Assembly (NCBI GenBank): GCA_034359265.1
Contig: CP136896.1
Location: 19,251,501-19,315,500, forward strand
Source of the DNA: Canna indica
Taxonomy: Eukaryota > Streptophyta > Magnoliopsida > Zingiberales > Cannaceae
Direction of reading: 5' to 3'
DNA: 64,000 bases
Part shown: in pieces, positions 32,441-44,130 of the stretch
How the letters are laid out: each line of letters opens with the position of its first letter
How positions within the stretch are numbered: the stretch's first letter is position 1
Notes under the pieces: model-generated
The model's database searches: none
Told to the model about the DNA's origin: nothing
The model's input: only the letters and a program-made list of their open reading frames with translations
Made by a program: the position numbers and the translations under genes

Positions 32441-35400
32441 TGCATTCTATTTCTAGGTTGCAACTTGCAAGGCGGTATATATTGCTAATTTTAAGGGGTT
32501 AAAGAGAAAATGAGGAAAGAATTTAAATGACAATTATAATAATTATTGATTGATTCTGTATCAATTTTCAATCCTCAAATGACAAGTAATTCCATTTCAA
32601 TTCTCATGATAAAGTTGAACGTGGAAGGAATAATTCTAATAATAATATCATATGGAAATTTTGCTGGTTTCTTCCTAAACTGAAATCACTTCATTTCATC
32701 CTTATCATCACATTAGCTAAATATTAGATATTATTAAAAATTATAGAAAAAATTATTTAATAATATAAAAATATAAACAAACATATGTAATATAAAAATA
32801 TAAATAAGATAATATGTAAAAAAAGTTATATTATTAGGCATAGTATAAATAAGATTATGAATGTAAAAAAAAAATAACAACTAATTTCATAATTAGTATA
32901 TTTTATTTAATTTAATTAGATATAAAAATTCTTATATCAAATGCAATAAAATAAACAATCAATTCAAGTAGGTCAGACATGCTAATGAATTTACTTTTTT
33001 TAATTGCACCAAGCTTTTAAATTCATATAAATTATTAACTTGGTATTTCTTGTTTTACTAATTTGAAATTATTACTTATAATTCTTAAATATTTATTTAT
33101 CTACAAAATTAATATATTAATGATGTGCCTAAAATCATATTTCTTATGTCCATCCACTTTATATTTTATAAAATAAATATTATCTTAATTTGTTTTGTGG
33201 TTGTTATTATATTATATATCAAGTGAAAATTTTATTTTAAATATTTATTCTTTGAAATGTATAAAATTATTGCATAAATATCATTATGTACCAAATATGT
33301 CAAATTTAATTTAATGTCAATCTCTAGGAAAAATCAAATTATAGTTTAATTATCAATAATTATTATAATTTTTTTATTGAACTCACTTGTAGTACAAGTG
33401 ATAGTAACATCCGATGCGCATCCGAGTTAGGGCAGGAGAAATAGTTTTAGTTCCATGTACCTATCACATGTAGCTCCGCATCCGAGTTAATTTTGGAAGA
33501 CACTTAATTGTAGCCCAACGGAAGATCCAATTAATTAGTCATAAGTGTTGACCTAAGCAATTGCCTTCGTCTTCACGTTCAATGAGATTATTACTTTATT
33601 AGAGAAGCATCTTCGGTCATTGACTTCTTTGCTTTTATTTTTATATGATTATATAGGATTTCGAATTCAAGCAATTTTCTAAAAGCTAGCGCCATCACGA
33701 GTGAGGCACCTATGTCACGCACGATTTCTTTACTATAGTTTTTTTAAAAAAATCTTTTTTGTGGTATTATTTATACACATATTAATGTTAATAATTTATA
33801 TAGATATATTATCTCAGATTCTTTTATTTTAATTGCCCCCAAATATGACCCAACCTTATTTGAGTAAGATTTTTTTCTTAAAAAGAAATTTACCCCCAAA
33901 ATAAATTGATTAAAAATAAGTTGATCTATAACCAATTAATTAAGTTGGTAAAAATCAATTAAATCAAAACAAATAGCTTCAATGATGAATCAAATTGTAA
34001 TTTTCTACTCCCACTATATACTTATTAGCAATGATTAGGATTTTGTTCAAAGAAAAATATGCTACTGTCCCAAGTTTAATAATAAGAAATATGTCATTCC
34101 AACTTATATAAATTGACATCCGAACAACGTCTGGGGGCATTTGAAATCCTTGAATCTGAAGACAACATATATAAACAACGATTTCGTATCCTAATCCACC
34201 ACTTTAGAAATAATTTTTGCAATTTGGCTCTAATTTCTTCATTTATTTTAAGCATGAATACCCACGAAAATAACTCGTCTGTAGGGTATGATGTCCAGCT
34301 CATATTTTGGGTAGAGGGTTTAATTAATCTGATCGCCTCGCCATATTTTGTTGGAAATGCTAAAGTTGTTTGTTTTGTTTTAGCGCATAAAATATGATAG
34401 AGAGTAGAATAAAAAATGAGAATGGATTCGGTAGGATTTTATTTTTTCTGTGTAAATAAAATATAATATTAATGGTATCTTTTTCTCATTCAGACACTAA
34501 TAAATAATTAAATAGGAGATTAAAGTATGCTCTTATTCTATTCTTGTTTATGATGCCAAATAAGCATGCCCTGAATGAATTTACAGAAAATGACCAACGA
34601 ATGGATTATTTTATTTATAAATTTTTAGCTATTTGCTACAAATGAACCTATTTCTAGTCCAAATAAGGATAATTTAAGGAACATTTTAAGGGATCAAACT
34701 TAAATAAAATAATAAAGCATAAAACTACATGCTAATCTGAAATGAAACCTTGTGTTTATTAATATATATAGAATTGCTTGTGAATTGAATGTTTTCATAC
34801 GGCAGGTAATTGAACATTAAAGATTTAGAAATATTTCAAATTTGGATCTCTCTCCTGTCGTAATTATCTGAAATTTTTATTATTAAATTGTTTAGTCCTT
34901 TTTGGTAATTAAATAAGAAAGAGAAAATCAAAGAAAAATAATTCTATCTAAAGAATAGGTATTCCTAATCAATATTGAGACCATATGATTAGATATTTCT
35001 AAATATATAAGCTACCCAGAATCGCCGAGTTTAATTAGTAGATTAACTTTGGTTTATATTTTAATTATAATTCAAACTCGATTAACCAATATTTTAAATT
35101 AAACTTCATCTATATCGAATATCAAATTAGATTAAAAATATAAAAAAATATTTAATCGAGTGAAAAGCTTTTGCAGGCCAAAAGTGCAGACTATGCCAAC
35201 CCCAATAGAAGCACAAAATAATGCTAATTGACTTTAACAAGCTTTTGCAGGCCAATTATTATGCTAATTAAATGGAGCTAAATTATGTAAATGACCAACT
35301 TTTATTGATGTTGAAGAATTAGAGAAACACAATAAAGTAGCAGATTAGGGAGCCTATTGTTTTCTGAAAAACAAAGAAGCAGAAATTAAAGAGATTGACT

Positions 35401-35797
35401 TTAACTGGAAGTGTTTGTGGGCATCGAAAGTTTCAGAAATGATTAATTTCTTCATCCGGAAATTGGTATGAGAAAACTGCCTACTTCCAAGTGGTTTAGT
35501 AGGTTCACTTGAACAGAAGTGGAAGAATGTTTTGTGTGTATATAAGAAGGATGAAGATGATGCAAACCAGATTATATTTTTGGTTTGTGCAGGAATACTG
35601 CGATCTGGTAGAAAGAAAGTAAGTTGGGAATAAAATTCAAATATAGAAAGGAATGAAGTAATGGAATGTGGTTGAAAGAGGCAGAGGGCTTATGGCAATT
35701 TCCCTGCGGTTCTTATGGAAGAACAGAACCAGGTAAAATACAAAGAAAAAGCTTGCAGTCTAAAACTGATTTTTTTTAGAGCATACAATGATTTTTA
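32441..35797. other. AT-rich intergenic DNA without recognised features
   Basis: Only short chance frames and homopolymer or AT runs are present. The longest frames at 34094-34397 overlap on opposite strands and resemble nothing. I see no gene, RNA gene or element end here. Confidence 0.7.
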
Positions 35798-35839
35798 GTA
35801 TATATCATCGTAAGCTTGCATGCTTATGATGATATATAC
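35798..35839. repeat. Near-perfect palindrome, 18-bp arms
   Basis: GTATATATCATCGTAAGC, six bases, then the complementary GCTTATGATGATATATAC with one mismatch. It lies directly before CACTA-like subterminal repeats. Confidence 0.9.
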
Positions 35840-35849
35840 AAATAAGCGT

Positions 35850-36096
35850 ATAGGAATGGTTTTGGGGCATTTTAAAGGGAATGATTTATTTGTGTTCCCA
35901 TAGCATATTGACTAAGGGAATATTTTCGAAAACGGTTCCCATATATTGGCTAAGGGAACAAATTTTTTTGTGTTCCCATAATATATTGGCTAAGGAAACG
36001 ATTTTCAAAACCATTTCTATAAGTGATGTATGAGAACACTTTTTTAACAGTTCTCAAAAGTGGCGTGGTCACGTACATAGTCAAAATACAGTAGTG
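35850..36096. mobile_element. CACTA-like terminus with subterminal repeats
   Basis: TGTGTTCCCATARYATATTG followed by GGCTAAGGRAAC-type units is repeated three to four times, and the block ends TCAAAATACAGTAGTG at 36096, the inverse of CACTACTGTATTTTGA. No left terminus is clear. Confidence 0.6.
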
Positions 36097-36175
36097 AGAA
36101 AATAAGTGAGTTGCTACTCACTTTCTCAATCGCCAGAAGGCCCAGAAATAAAAGATGGAGGGGAAAGAGACCAGC

Positions 36176-36400
36176 CGAATCATGCACTTCTAGGTTATTT
36201 GTCTATGCTATTTATAGCAATGCATGATGAGTTATTAAAACCCTAGGTCTCACCCATCAACCACATGATTCAACCCAAAAGAATTTACGAATCATGCACT
36301 TCTAGGTTATTTGTCTATGCTATTTATAGCAATGCATGATGGGCTATGAGTTGGCCCTCTACCCAAAAGAATTTACGAATGATCCAACCTATCATGATTC
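36176..36400 (+). repeat. 112-bp tandem duplication, partial third copy
   Basis: CGAATCATGCACTTCTAGG starts at 36176 and 36288. Both copies include a CTATTTATAGC box and GCAATGCATGAT. A short further piece (TTTACGAATGATCCAACC) begins at about 36371. Confidence 0.85.
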
Positions 36401-36710
36401 ACTCACAATTACAAGATCTTAATTAATTACAATGTTGATTCAATTAACAAGACAAAATATAATCACTCAAATCCTAATGATTAATTAATGTTAATGCACA
36501 CCAAAATTAATCCAACATTTAAAGCAATTTGGTTTGATTTAGATAATGCAAGGAAAAAAGATGTGTACACTAAGAAGCAAGGACACCCCATGGGCCCATG
36601 GGACCGTCGTGTTTGTATGTCTGACACGCTACGAACAACGACACACGAAGACACTCGTCTAACACACGTGTCCCACCTGTCCAAGAGTGTCTTGACAAGA
36701 TTTTTTTTTT

Positions 36711-36786
36711 GCCCGGACACAGCTCGGGCACGCCCCGAACACGGCTCGGGCACGCCCCGGACACGGCCCGAAAGTCCGAACACGGC
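36711..36786 (+). repeat. 22-bp GC-rich tandem array
   Basis: Units like ACACGGCTCGGGCACGCCCCG repeat about three times. The hAT element at 36787 is inserted right after it. Confidence 0.75.
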
Positions 36787-38095
36787 TAGGGATGGCAATG
36801 GGTTTGTATAAATGGGTATTTACCCATCCCAGACCCTGATAGGTCATTAGCGGGTTTTGCCCGTTGGGTCGTGGGACGGGTATAGGATTTTGAGGTAAAA
36901 ATCCTGTAGGGTTTGGGACGGGTCCAGGATTTTAGTTTAAAACCCGTCCCAAACCCGTTAAGGGTAAAATTACTTAAATACCTTTCATATTATCTAATAT
37001 ATACTTATATAGGGATAATTATGTCTTTTTACTTATACCCTAATTCCTAACCCATTATATAATATAAATAAATTAATAATACATTATTTTAATTCACCCG
37101 ATTCACCCAGTCACCCAATGCCTCACTACCTCAGCCATCTACCCGATTGCCCTCACGCTCGCTCGCCGCCTCGCTGCCCCTCCTTTCACTAGATCGCCCT
37201 CTCGCCGCTCCTCAATCACACTACCGCTTCTCTCGTGACCGCCGCTCAATCTCGACGCCTCTCAACAACAGCCAATCGCCTCTCAACAGAGCCGACTGCC
37301 AATCGATGTACTTCTTCGATGATTGCTTCTCCCGACACCTCTCAACAGCAATCGGTCGCCTCGATTTACTTCTCCCGACGGACTCGACGCCGCGATCTAC
37401 TCCGACGACTGCTTCTCCCGACGCCTCTCAACAGCAGTCGACCGCCTCGATCTACTTCTCCCAACGAACCTAATGTCGTGATCTGCTCCGATGATTGCTT
37501 CTCTTGATAGACCCGACGCCGCGATCTGCTTCTCCTGACGCTGCGACGCAGACGCCGGACGCCCCTTGATCTGATTCTTAGGTTTTTTTCTATTTTTTTA
37601 AAAAACTTTTTTCTTACCTGCCGCCTGCAATTATTTACTGTTGATTTTTGCATGAAAGAAGCTATTTTTCTTGCTTATTTTCTAATTGTTACCTACCGTC
37701 TGCTCCTATTGATTCTTTGCATGAAAGAAGTCATTTTTTCTTTAGATAATTGATAGTCTTTACTAGCTCTCGATAGTCATTGATACTAGCTCAGATAATT
37801 GATTTCATTGTTTAAATTAGCTTACTGTTTATATGATTTATGTTTAAATATTGTGATAATTATGTTGTGATATGTAAATTGTAAATATATATATATATAT
37901 ATATAATTTGTTAACGGGCGAAAAAACGGATTCCCAGTGGGTACCCGTTAAATTAGTGGGATGGATTTGGGAATCATCCTTCAAAATACTAACGGGTTTG
38001 GGACGGGTTTGGGACGGGTTTAGGATTGAATTTTCTTAATGGGTTTGGGATAGGATTGGCTTCGCCGTCCCAAACCCGCCCCGGTGCCATCCCTA
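36787..38095. mobile_element. hAT-type non-autonomous element, 1,309 bp
   Basis: The ends are TAGGGATGGCAATGGG and the reverse complement of TAGGGATGGCACCGGG. The 8-bp duplication AACACGGC lies at 36779-36786 and 38096-38103. Subterminal zones contain many GGGTTTGGGACGGG motifs and their complement. The centre holds GC-rich 86-bp tandem repeats (37318-37510) and no transposase. Open frames in the centre result from the repeats. Confidence 0.94.
37318..37510 (+). repeat. 86-bp tandem repeat inside the hAT element
   Basis: GAYGAYTGCTTCTCCCGAC starts at 37318, 37404 and 37490. Because 86 is not a multiple of three, the apparent Ser/Arg/Asp-rich open frames on both strands are unlikely to be coding. 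Confidence 0.88.
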
Positions 38096-38706
38096 AACAC
38101 GGCCAATCCTGCATCTTCTTTTAAAAAATAATAAAAGTATAAAATAATCACAGGCGACAACTCACCCTAACCTGATCGCTCTTCTCACCCTAACCGCTAG
38201 ACAACTCCTTCGCAAATCGCAACTGCAGGGACCACTGGTTCTCCTCTGCGATAACCACCAGCACTCCTACACGAGAACCACAACTCATCCGTGAGAATCG
38301 CCGCTACATGTACGCGACTGTGACGTCGCTCTCTATTCTCCCGCGAGAATCCTTCCCTCCTCGCCGAATCAATCCAGGTAGATTTATCGTCTTCAACCCT
38401 TACCGTCGTCTTTTTCATCCTCTTTGGTTATATTCTTTCATCCCTAATTGCTTATATTCTTTCATCCTCTTGAACATGCATGCAGTGATCTCGTGATTTA
38501 TTAATCTTTAAATTTTCACCATTTACTTTTATGGTTTGTTCTATCAAGTATGTGGACTCTATAGTAATCCCTAATCTTTGCTTTTTTGACCATATTGACT
38601 ATAGTTATGTATAAACTGTGTAGTAATAAAAGGAATTGAAAAAAATTATAGTCTTGAATGAAAACTTGATTTCTTTTTTTCCTATACGTGAGTTTTCATT
38701 TCTTTT

Positions 38707-38710
<4 letters not shown>

Positions 38711-38757
<47 letters not shown>
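38711..38757. repeat. (AT)n microsatellite
   Basis: More than 20 uninterrupted AT repeats. The flanks (38104-39251) otherwise contain GTGTCC/GTGTCG-rich text near 38790-38850 and no gene. Confidence 0.95.
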
Positions 38758-38758
<1 letters not shown>

Positions 38759-39251
38759 TATTTGTGTCTTATAATTTTTTAAAATTAATGTGTCCTCGTG
38801 TTCGTGTCCATATCATGTCTCGTGTCCGTGTCGATGCATCCTAGCGGGTATGTCGTGGTTGTAGCTTCTGACTATGAAAGAGTAGTGAAAATTTTGAAGG
38901 GAGAATTGGTGGCACCCTGGAACTTAACTGGTTTGGTGAAGGACATTTGTAGTTCAAACTATTCTTTATAGTTTAAACTTAAATTATTTTGTTCAAACTA
39001 TTCTTTATAGTTTTAAATTGTAATATATGTATTTAATTAATATATTATTTTCTATTTTTTGGTTTGTTGATGGGCTGATAGTTTCCATTCTTATTGTTGG
39101 TCTTTTCAACTTAGGTAATCATTTTTATTTTGATGATGATAAATATTGTATTGATAATTTTAAGATTAAAATAGCTCACAAAATTGTATATCAAAAACTC
39201 ATGATTATTCGAAAATATGCAAAAGAAGAGTTAAAATATTCAAGATCTTTA

Positions 39252-40083
39252 GGGCATGTTTGGTTAGCGAAACCAAGTCTGTTTTCATGGTTTCAGTTTC
39301 ACTGAAACCAAAACTGCTTACGAAAACGTGTTTGGTTTAGTGTTTTCATGAAACTGAATCGAAACTAGAATGAAAACGAAATCAATTTTCTTAATAAAAA
39401 TGAAAACAACAGAATGTTGTTTTCTGTGGTTTCGAGACTGTCGATTTCGTTATCAAAATGCTGTGACAACTTTGTAATTATAAATATTTTTTTATAAAAT
39501 TAATTAATTTAAAAATAAATCAAACTATATCGAATTTTTAAAAATAAAAATAAAAATCATCATTTTTAACTCAAACTTTTATCTTAAATTTATAAAATAA
39601 TTAAACCAATTTATATCTAATTGACTCAAATCCAAATTTTAAATAACTCAATTTTCTTAAAGTTGATCTATTTATAATTTAATCAAACCTAATTTTAGAT
39701 CATTGGACTTATTTTTTTTTTGAAATTTTATAATAACTATTAATTAATTTTTATATCTAATTGAACAAAAAAAATCTTAAATTACCAATAACTTAATTAA
39801 TTAAATCATTTAAATATTTTGTAATCATATTAACAAATATTTAATTTTGTAAACTAACTAAACATTTAATTACTACTAAAAATGTTCAAGGAAAATTAAT
39901 ATTATTTTTTATAATCAAATAAATATTTACTGGTTTCAACTAACTAAAACTGATATTGTTTTTATTAACCAAACGCGTTTTCAGAAAACTGAAAACTAGA
40001 AACCAAAACCAAGTTTTCGAAACTAAGTTTTCAGTTTCACTGAAACCAAACCAGAAAATAATTTTCGCTAACCAAACAGCACC
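39252..40083. mobile_element. Harbinger/Tourist-type non-autonomous element, 832 bp
   Basis: The ends are GGGCATGTTTGGTTAGCGAAA and the reverse complement of GGTGCTGTTTGGTTAGCGAAA. The target duplication is TTA (39249-39251, 40084-40086). Subterminal CAGTTTCACTGAAACCAAA motifs occur in both arms. The centre is AT-rich and non-coding. Confidence 0.88.
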
Positions 40084-41108
40084 TTAAGGTCTCATCTGCT
40101 TTGCCGAATTAAGGTGGTGAATTGAATTTTAAAATTCAATCCACTACTTACTGCAGCAATGGATAAGAATCATACTACAAATTGAGTGGATTTATTTTGA
40201 CCCAAATTCATTGTTAGTCCAATTTAAAAAATCTGGGAAGAGAATGAATTTAGGGTCCAAATTCACAAAATATGAATATCATCTTTATTCATTTTAAATC
40301 TTAGCTCATTCAAATTATATCATGCAAAACAAGCGTGACCTAATAGATTTTTATATCCAAATGTTTTTATGTGATCCTTTGGTTCAATCATAAATTATGA
40401 TGATTGGACCTTGGTTTTTGAGTGAAATTTGCCTCTAAACATCACTCTGTCATCGAAGACAAAAAAATACACGTTCTTTTAATGCTTAAACTTTTCCATT
40501 AATAGGCATTTGACCATTGGTTGATTAATGCTCGATTGAACAACCTACGATCGATGTTTTGACATTTCATCTCTATACATTTACTAAATTATCTTTTAAG
40601 TAAGATTGGTTGACATGAAAATTAAATTTTCGTAAAAAAATATAATTTTTATAAATTAATTTTTCATCTATATTTTTTGAAAAGTACCCAAAATATATTT
40701 ACTTAACAAAAAACATGTTTGATTGACGTAGATATTTTTTAGAAACTATATATTAAATAATCGATATACTTTTTTTTATAAATTAATATTTTAAATTATA
40801 TATATATATATATTAAAATATATATTAAAAAAATAAATTTTATTTGTAAATTAATATTTTAACACATATACTTAAAATATAATATAATTTTTTCTTATAT
40901 AACTAATATAATATATTATTTATTATATATATAAATTAATTTTTATTTGAAGTTGATATAAAAAAATTAGCTCAAAAATAAATTAAAATAAAAAAATAAA
41001 TCAAGTATTTATTAATTATCTAATCTCATAATATTTACGATATAAATTATAAATTTAGCATTAAATGCAAATGTGAGGATACAAATGTCTTTTACTTTTA
41101 AATACAAC

Positions 41109-41416
41109 TAGGGCTGTTCATTCTGTTCAACCCGAACCGAATCGAACCAAATCGAATTTTTTTTCATTCCCGAATTTCAACCCGAACCCGAACCAAATTA
41201 TGCCTAAACCGATCTAACCCGAACCAAAATTATTTGGTTCGATTCGGTTTCCAACCCGAAAACCAAAATTTTAATTAATTCGATTAAAAATTATTTTTTA
41301 ATACCCATTTACTTACCTAGATTAAAATTTTTTTAAAAAATATTATTTTTTAATTAATTCGATTTTTGGTTCGGGTCGGTTCCCGATTTTCGGGAATCGA
41401 ACACTGGACACCTCTA
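41109..41416. mobile_element. hAT-type MITE, 308 bp
   Basis: 8-bp duplication AATACAAC (41101-41108, 41417-41424). The ends are TAGGGCTGTTCATTC and the inverse of TAGAGGTGTCCAGTG. The inside is full of AACCCGAACC and its complement GGTTCGGG, a familiar plant hAT MITE style. Confidence 0.92.
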
Positions 41417-42542
41417 AATACAACTCAGGAAGTACAACTTACCTAGGTCCCCCTAGGTAATTTACTTCTTGCAATTTGTAGAAAGTTACACTTTTCGAGA
41501 AAGTTATACTTTCTGTAAAATACAGGAAGTGTGTCAACTAAACAAGACCAAAAAATATTACTTTTTGAGAAGTACAACTTCAGGCAGGAAATTGTGTCAA
41601 CCAAACGACACCTAAATAATTTTGAGCCTTCCAAGAGTGTTTTCATTGAGTAAAGTACATCATTTCTCATAATTAACAATCCTAAACTAATTGGTAATAG
41701 AAGGACGAAGCATTTATTTTTAATAATGGCATGGAACTCTGCACTAATGGTTTGTTTGGATACAAAGAGGAGAAGGGATGGGGAAGAATAGTTAATCCCA
41801 TATTTGGATATAACAATGGGGAAGGGCGGAATAATATATTCATCTCCTTGTTTGGATAGAAATTTTAAAGGATGAGCAGGGAAGAATAATTTTAATGAAA
41901 AGATATTTTCAACCTTCTATGAATATTTACATATAAAATAAAAGTTAACTTATTTATTGTCACGCCCCAAAATCGGGTCACGTGACCGGCCAGGGTGCGA
42001 CAAGCACCCAGAAGCCTAGACCATATGACCAAACCATGCATGTGAAAATCTACAACTCAGGTCAACACCCATCTCAAAGACTTTAATCACGAAGGAAACA
42101 TGTTCACAAACTAGACCAAATGCATCAGATAAACATAACCAAATGTTCAAAGATTACACTGCATAAATGTTCACATGCTCAAATAAATAACTGACTCAAC
42201 CAAGACTCTACTACACCAACTAGTCTCACGAGACTGCCACCACCAGCCGTGCCATAACTCAATTATCACGCTCTGTAAAACAACATACAGGAAAGAATGA
42301 TGAGTCCAAAGAACTCAATGAGTGGTCGTCTCAACCATCACCAAGCCAAGCCATGTAAATAATCAATGTAGTAATTATCTTTGTGTCCAAATGACTGATA
42401 TAATCATGGTACATATAACTTTAGTAACTCGTACGCTATGCACACCACACAGACTGACTTGGCCCATTTAGAGCAATCATCTAGTTACCCGTTTACAACT
42501 CACGGGGGCTCGCTAGGCCCACCACCTCCAGTAAACCTCTCA

Positions 42543-42778
42543 ACTCGGCTCACTGAGCTAGGAATGCCTTCTAGCCTCAGTGTCCATCACTCGATCAGGA
42601 AAGGTCCTCCGACTCATGTCACTCGGGCTCACTGAGCTAGGAAGGCCCTCTAGCCTCAGTGCCCATAACTCGGTCGAGAAAGGCCCTCCGACCCATGTCA
42701 CTCGGGCTCACTGAGCTAGGAAGGCCCTCTAGCTTCAGTGCCCATAACTCGGTCTGGAGAGGCCCTCCGACCCAATAT
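42543..42778 (+). repeat. 79-bp tandem repeat, three copies
   Basis: ACTCGGGCTCACTGAGCTAG begins at about 42543, 42621 and 42700. Units also share GCCCATAACTCGGTC. Confidence 0.92.
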
Positions 42779-42800
42779 CACCCCATGCGTGATACACACC

Positions 42801-42938
42801 ACTCGGCCTATCCGGCCCAATATCATCTCGTGCGCGGATGCGCATCACTCGGCCTATCCGGCCCAATATCATCTCGTGCGCGGATGCGCATCACTCGGCC
42901 TATCCGGCCCAATATCATCTCGTTCGAAATCTTATTCG
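42801..42938 (+). repeat. 46-bp tandem repeat, three copies
   Basis: ACTCGGCCTATCCGGCCCAA begins at 42801, 42847 and 42893. The first two units are nearly identical and include the TGCGCGGATGCGCA palindrome. Confidence 0.93.
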
Positions 42939-44013
42939 AACACCGGAAAAATTCTGGGGCAAACTATTATTATTCATTATTTACCCAACGGTTCTCTATC
43001 TCCACTAAGTCTCGCGGAAATTTCAGCTCGTAAGCCAAGATTTCAGCCCCTTTATAGTGTGATTTTTCCACACTTTCAACCGAGAGTTTATACTCCCTCG
43101 TGAGAGTGAAATGACTAAATAACCTGATGGTATTATAGGTCTAACTAATAACAATCACAACAAGTCGCGAGGTAGCACCCCGGACTCAACTCGACCAATT
43201 CAACATGTAAAACATAATTTCCAATCTACTTAACAAGTACGATTACATCACGTACACAAATGAAGCTTCAACGATAGGGTATTCAAAATTCTCAGAATAA
43301 CATGTACGTAAAGATCGATATACCACATTGACAATTTACTACATATAATATCCATAGAAAATATAATTTCAGCATGTCCTAAAATAATTCCAGCATGCAT
43401 AAAATGAATTTCAGTATATCGCCATAAATATTCCAGCTTATATTAAATTAGTCACATCGTCATGATAAGAGTCTAACTGAGCAAGTCTCAACCAAATATT
43501 TCATAAGGGTACCCTACATCTTTAGGGTTACTCGGCCACCCTAGGCCACAACACAAGTAAAATCTAGCGTGCTTTCAAACATTAACACTCGAAATTAAAT
43601 ACCGATTAAATGTAAAATAAATTTTACACAACCATTCCCTGCGATTATACACGTTGAATTTGCAGCTTTTACAAATCTGAAATTGCACAATCGAATTTGA
43701 ATTTTTTTTCTTTATCATATATGAATTCACAATAAATCCAAAATTTATCACGTAGGAATACCCCACTAAATCTACAATCTATCATGCACAAACCTCACCA
43801 ATCTATCATCTAGATAGTTAAGCTAACAAGTTAACAGTGAGTAATTAAATTTTGTTTTCAGGATCCATAATTGCTCAGCAATATTTTAAACATGATAAAA
43901 GCTTGTCAATACAACATGTCACATGCTATGATATATTAATTCATAGATGATAAGAAACATTTCATTTTACCTCAGTTGAGTTTATCATCATGCTTTATTT
44001 TGGCAACAGTCAA

Positions 44014-44130
44014 ATAGCAATTAAAGCTATCCCAAAAAGAGTTGCTGCCCAAATGGCAAGTTCATAAGGACCATCATTATTACCAAACCTCATCATAGCA
44101 ATTAAAGCTATCCCAAAAAGAGTTGCTGCC
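44014..44130 (+). repeat. 36-bp direct repeat 81 bp apart
   Basis: ATAGCAATTAAAGCTATCCC and the following AAAAAGAGTTGCTGCC are present at 44014 and 44095, identical by eye. Confidence 0.88.

Noticed and set aside
37147..37653. Ser/Arg-rich open frames inside the hAT element
   Set aside because: The 86-bp period is not divisible by three, and frames exist on both strands.
42801..42938. CRISPR-like array (46-bp repeats)
   Set aside because: Repeats are contiguous without unique spacers and lie in a plant LTR-like element.
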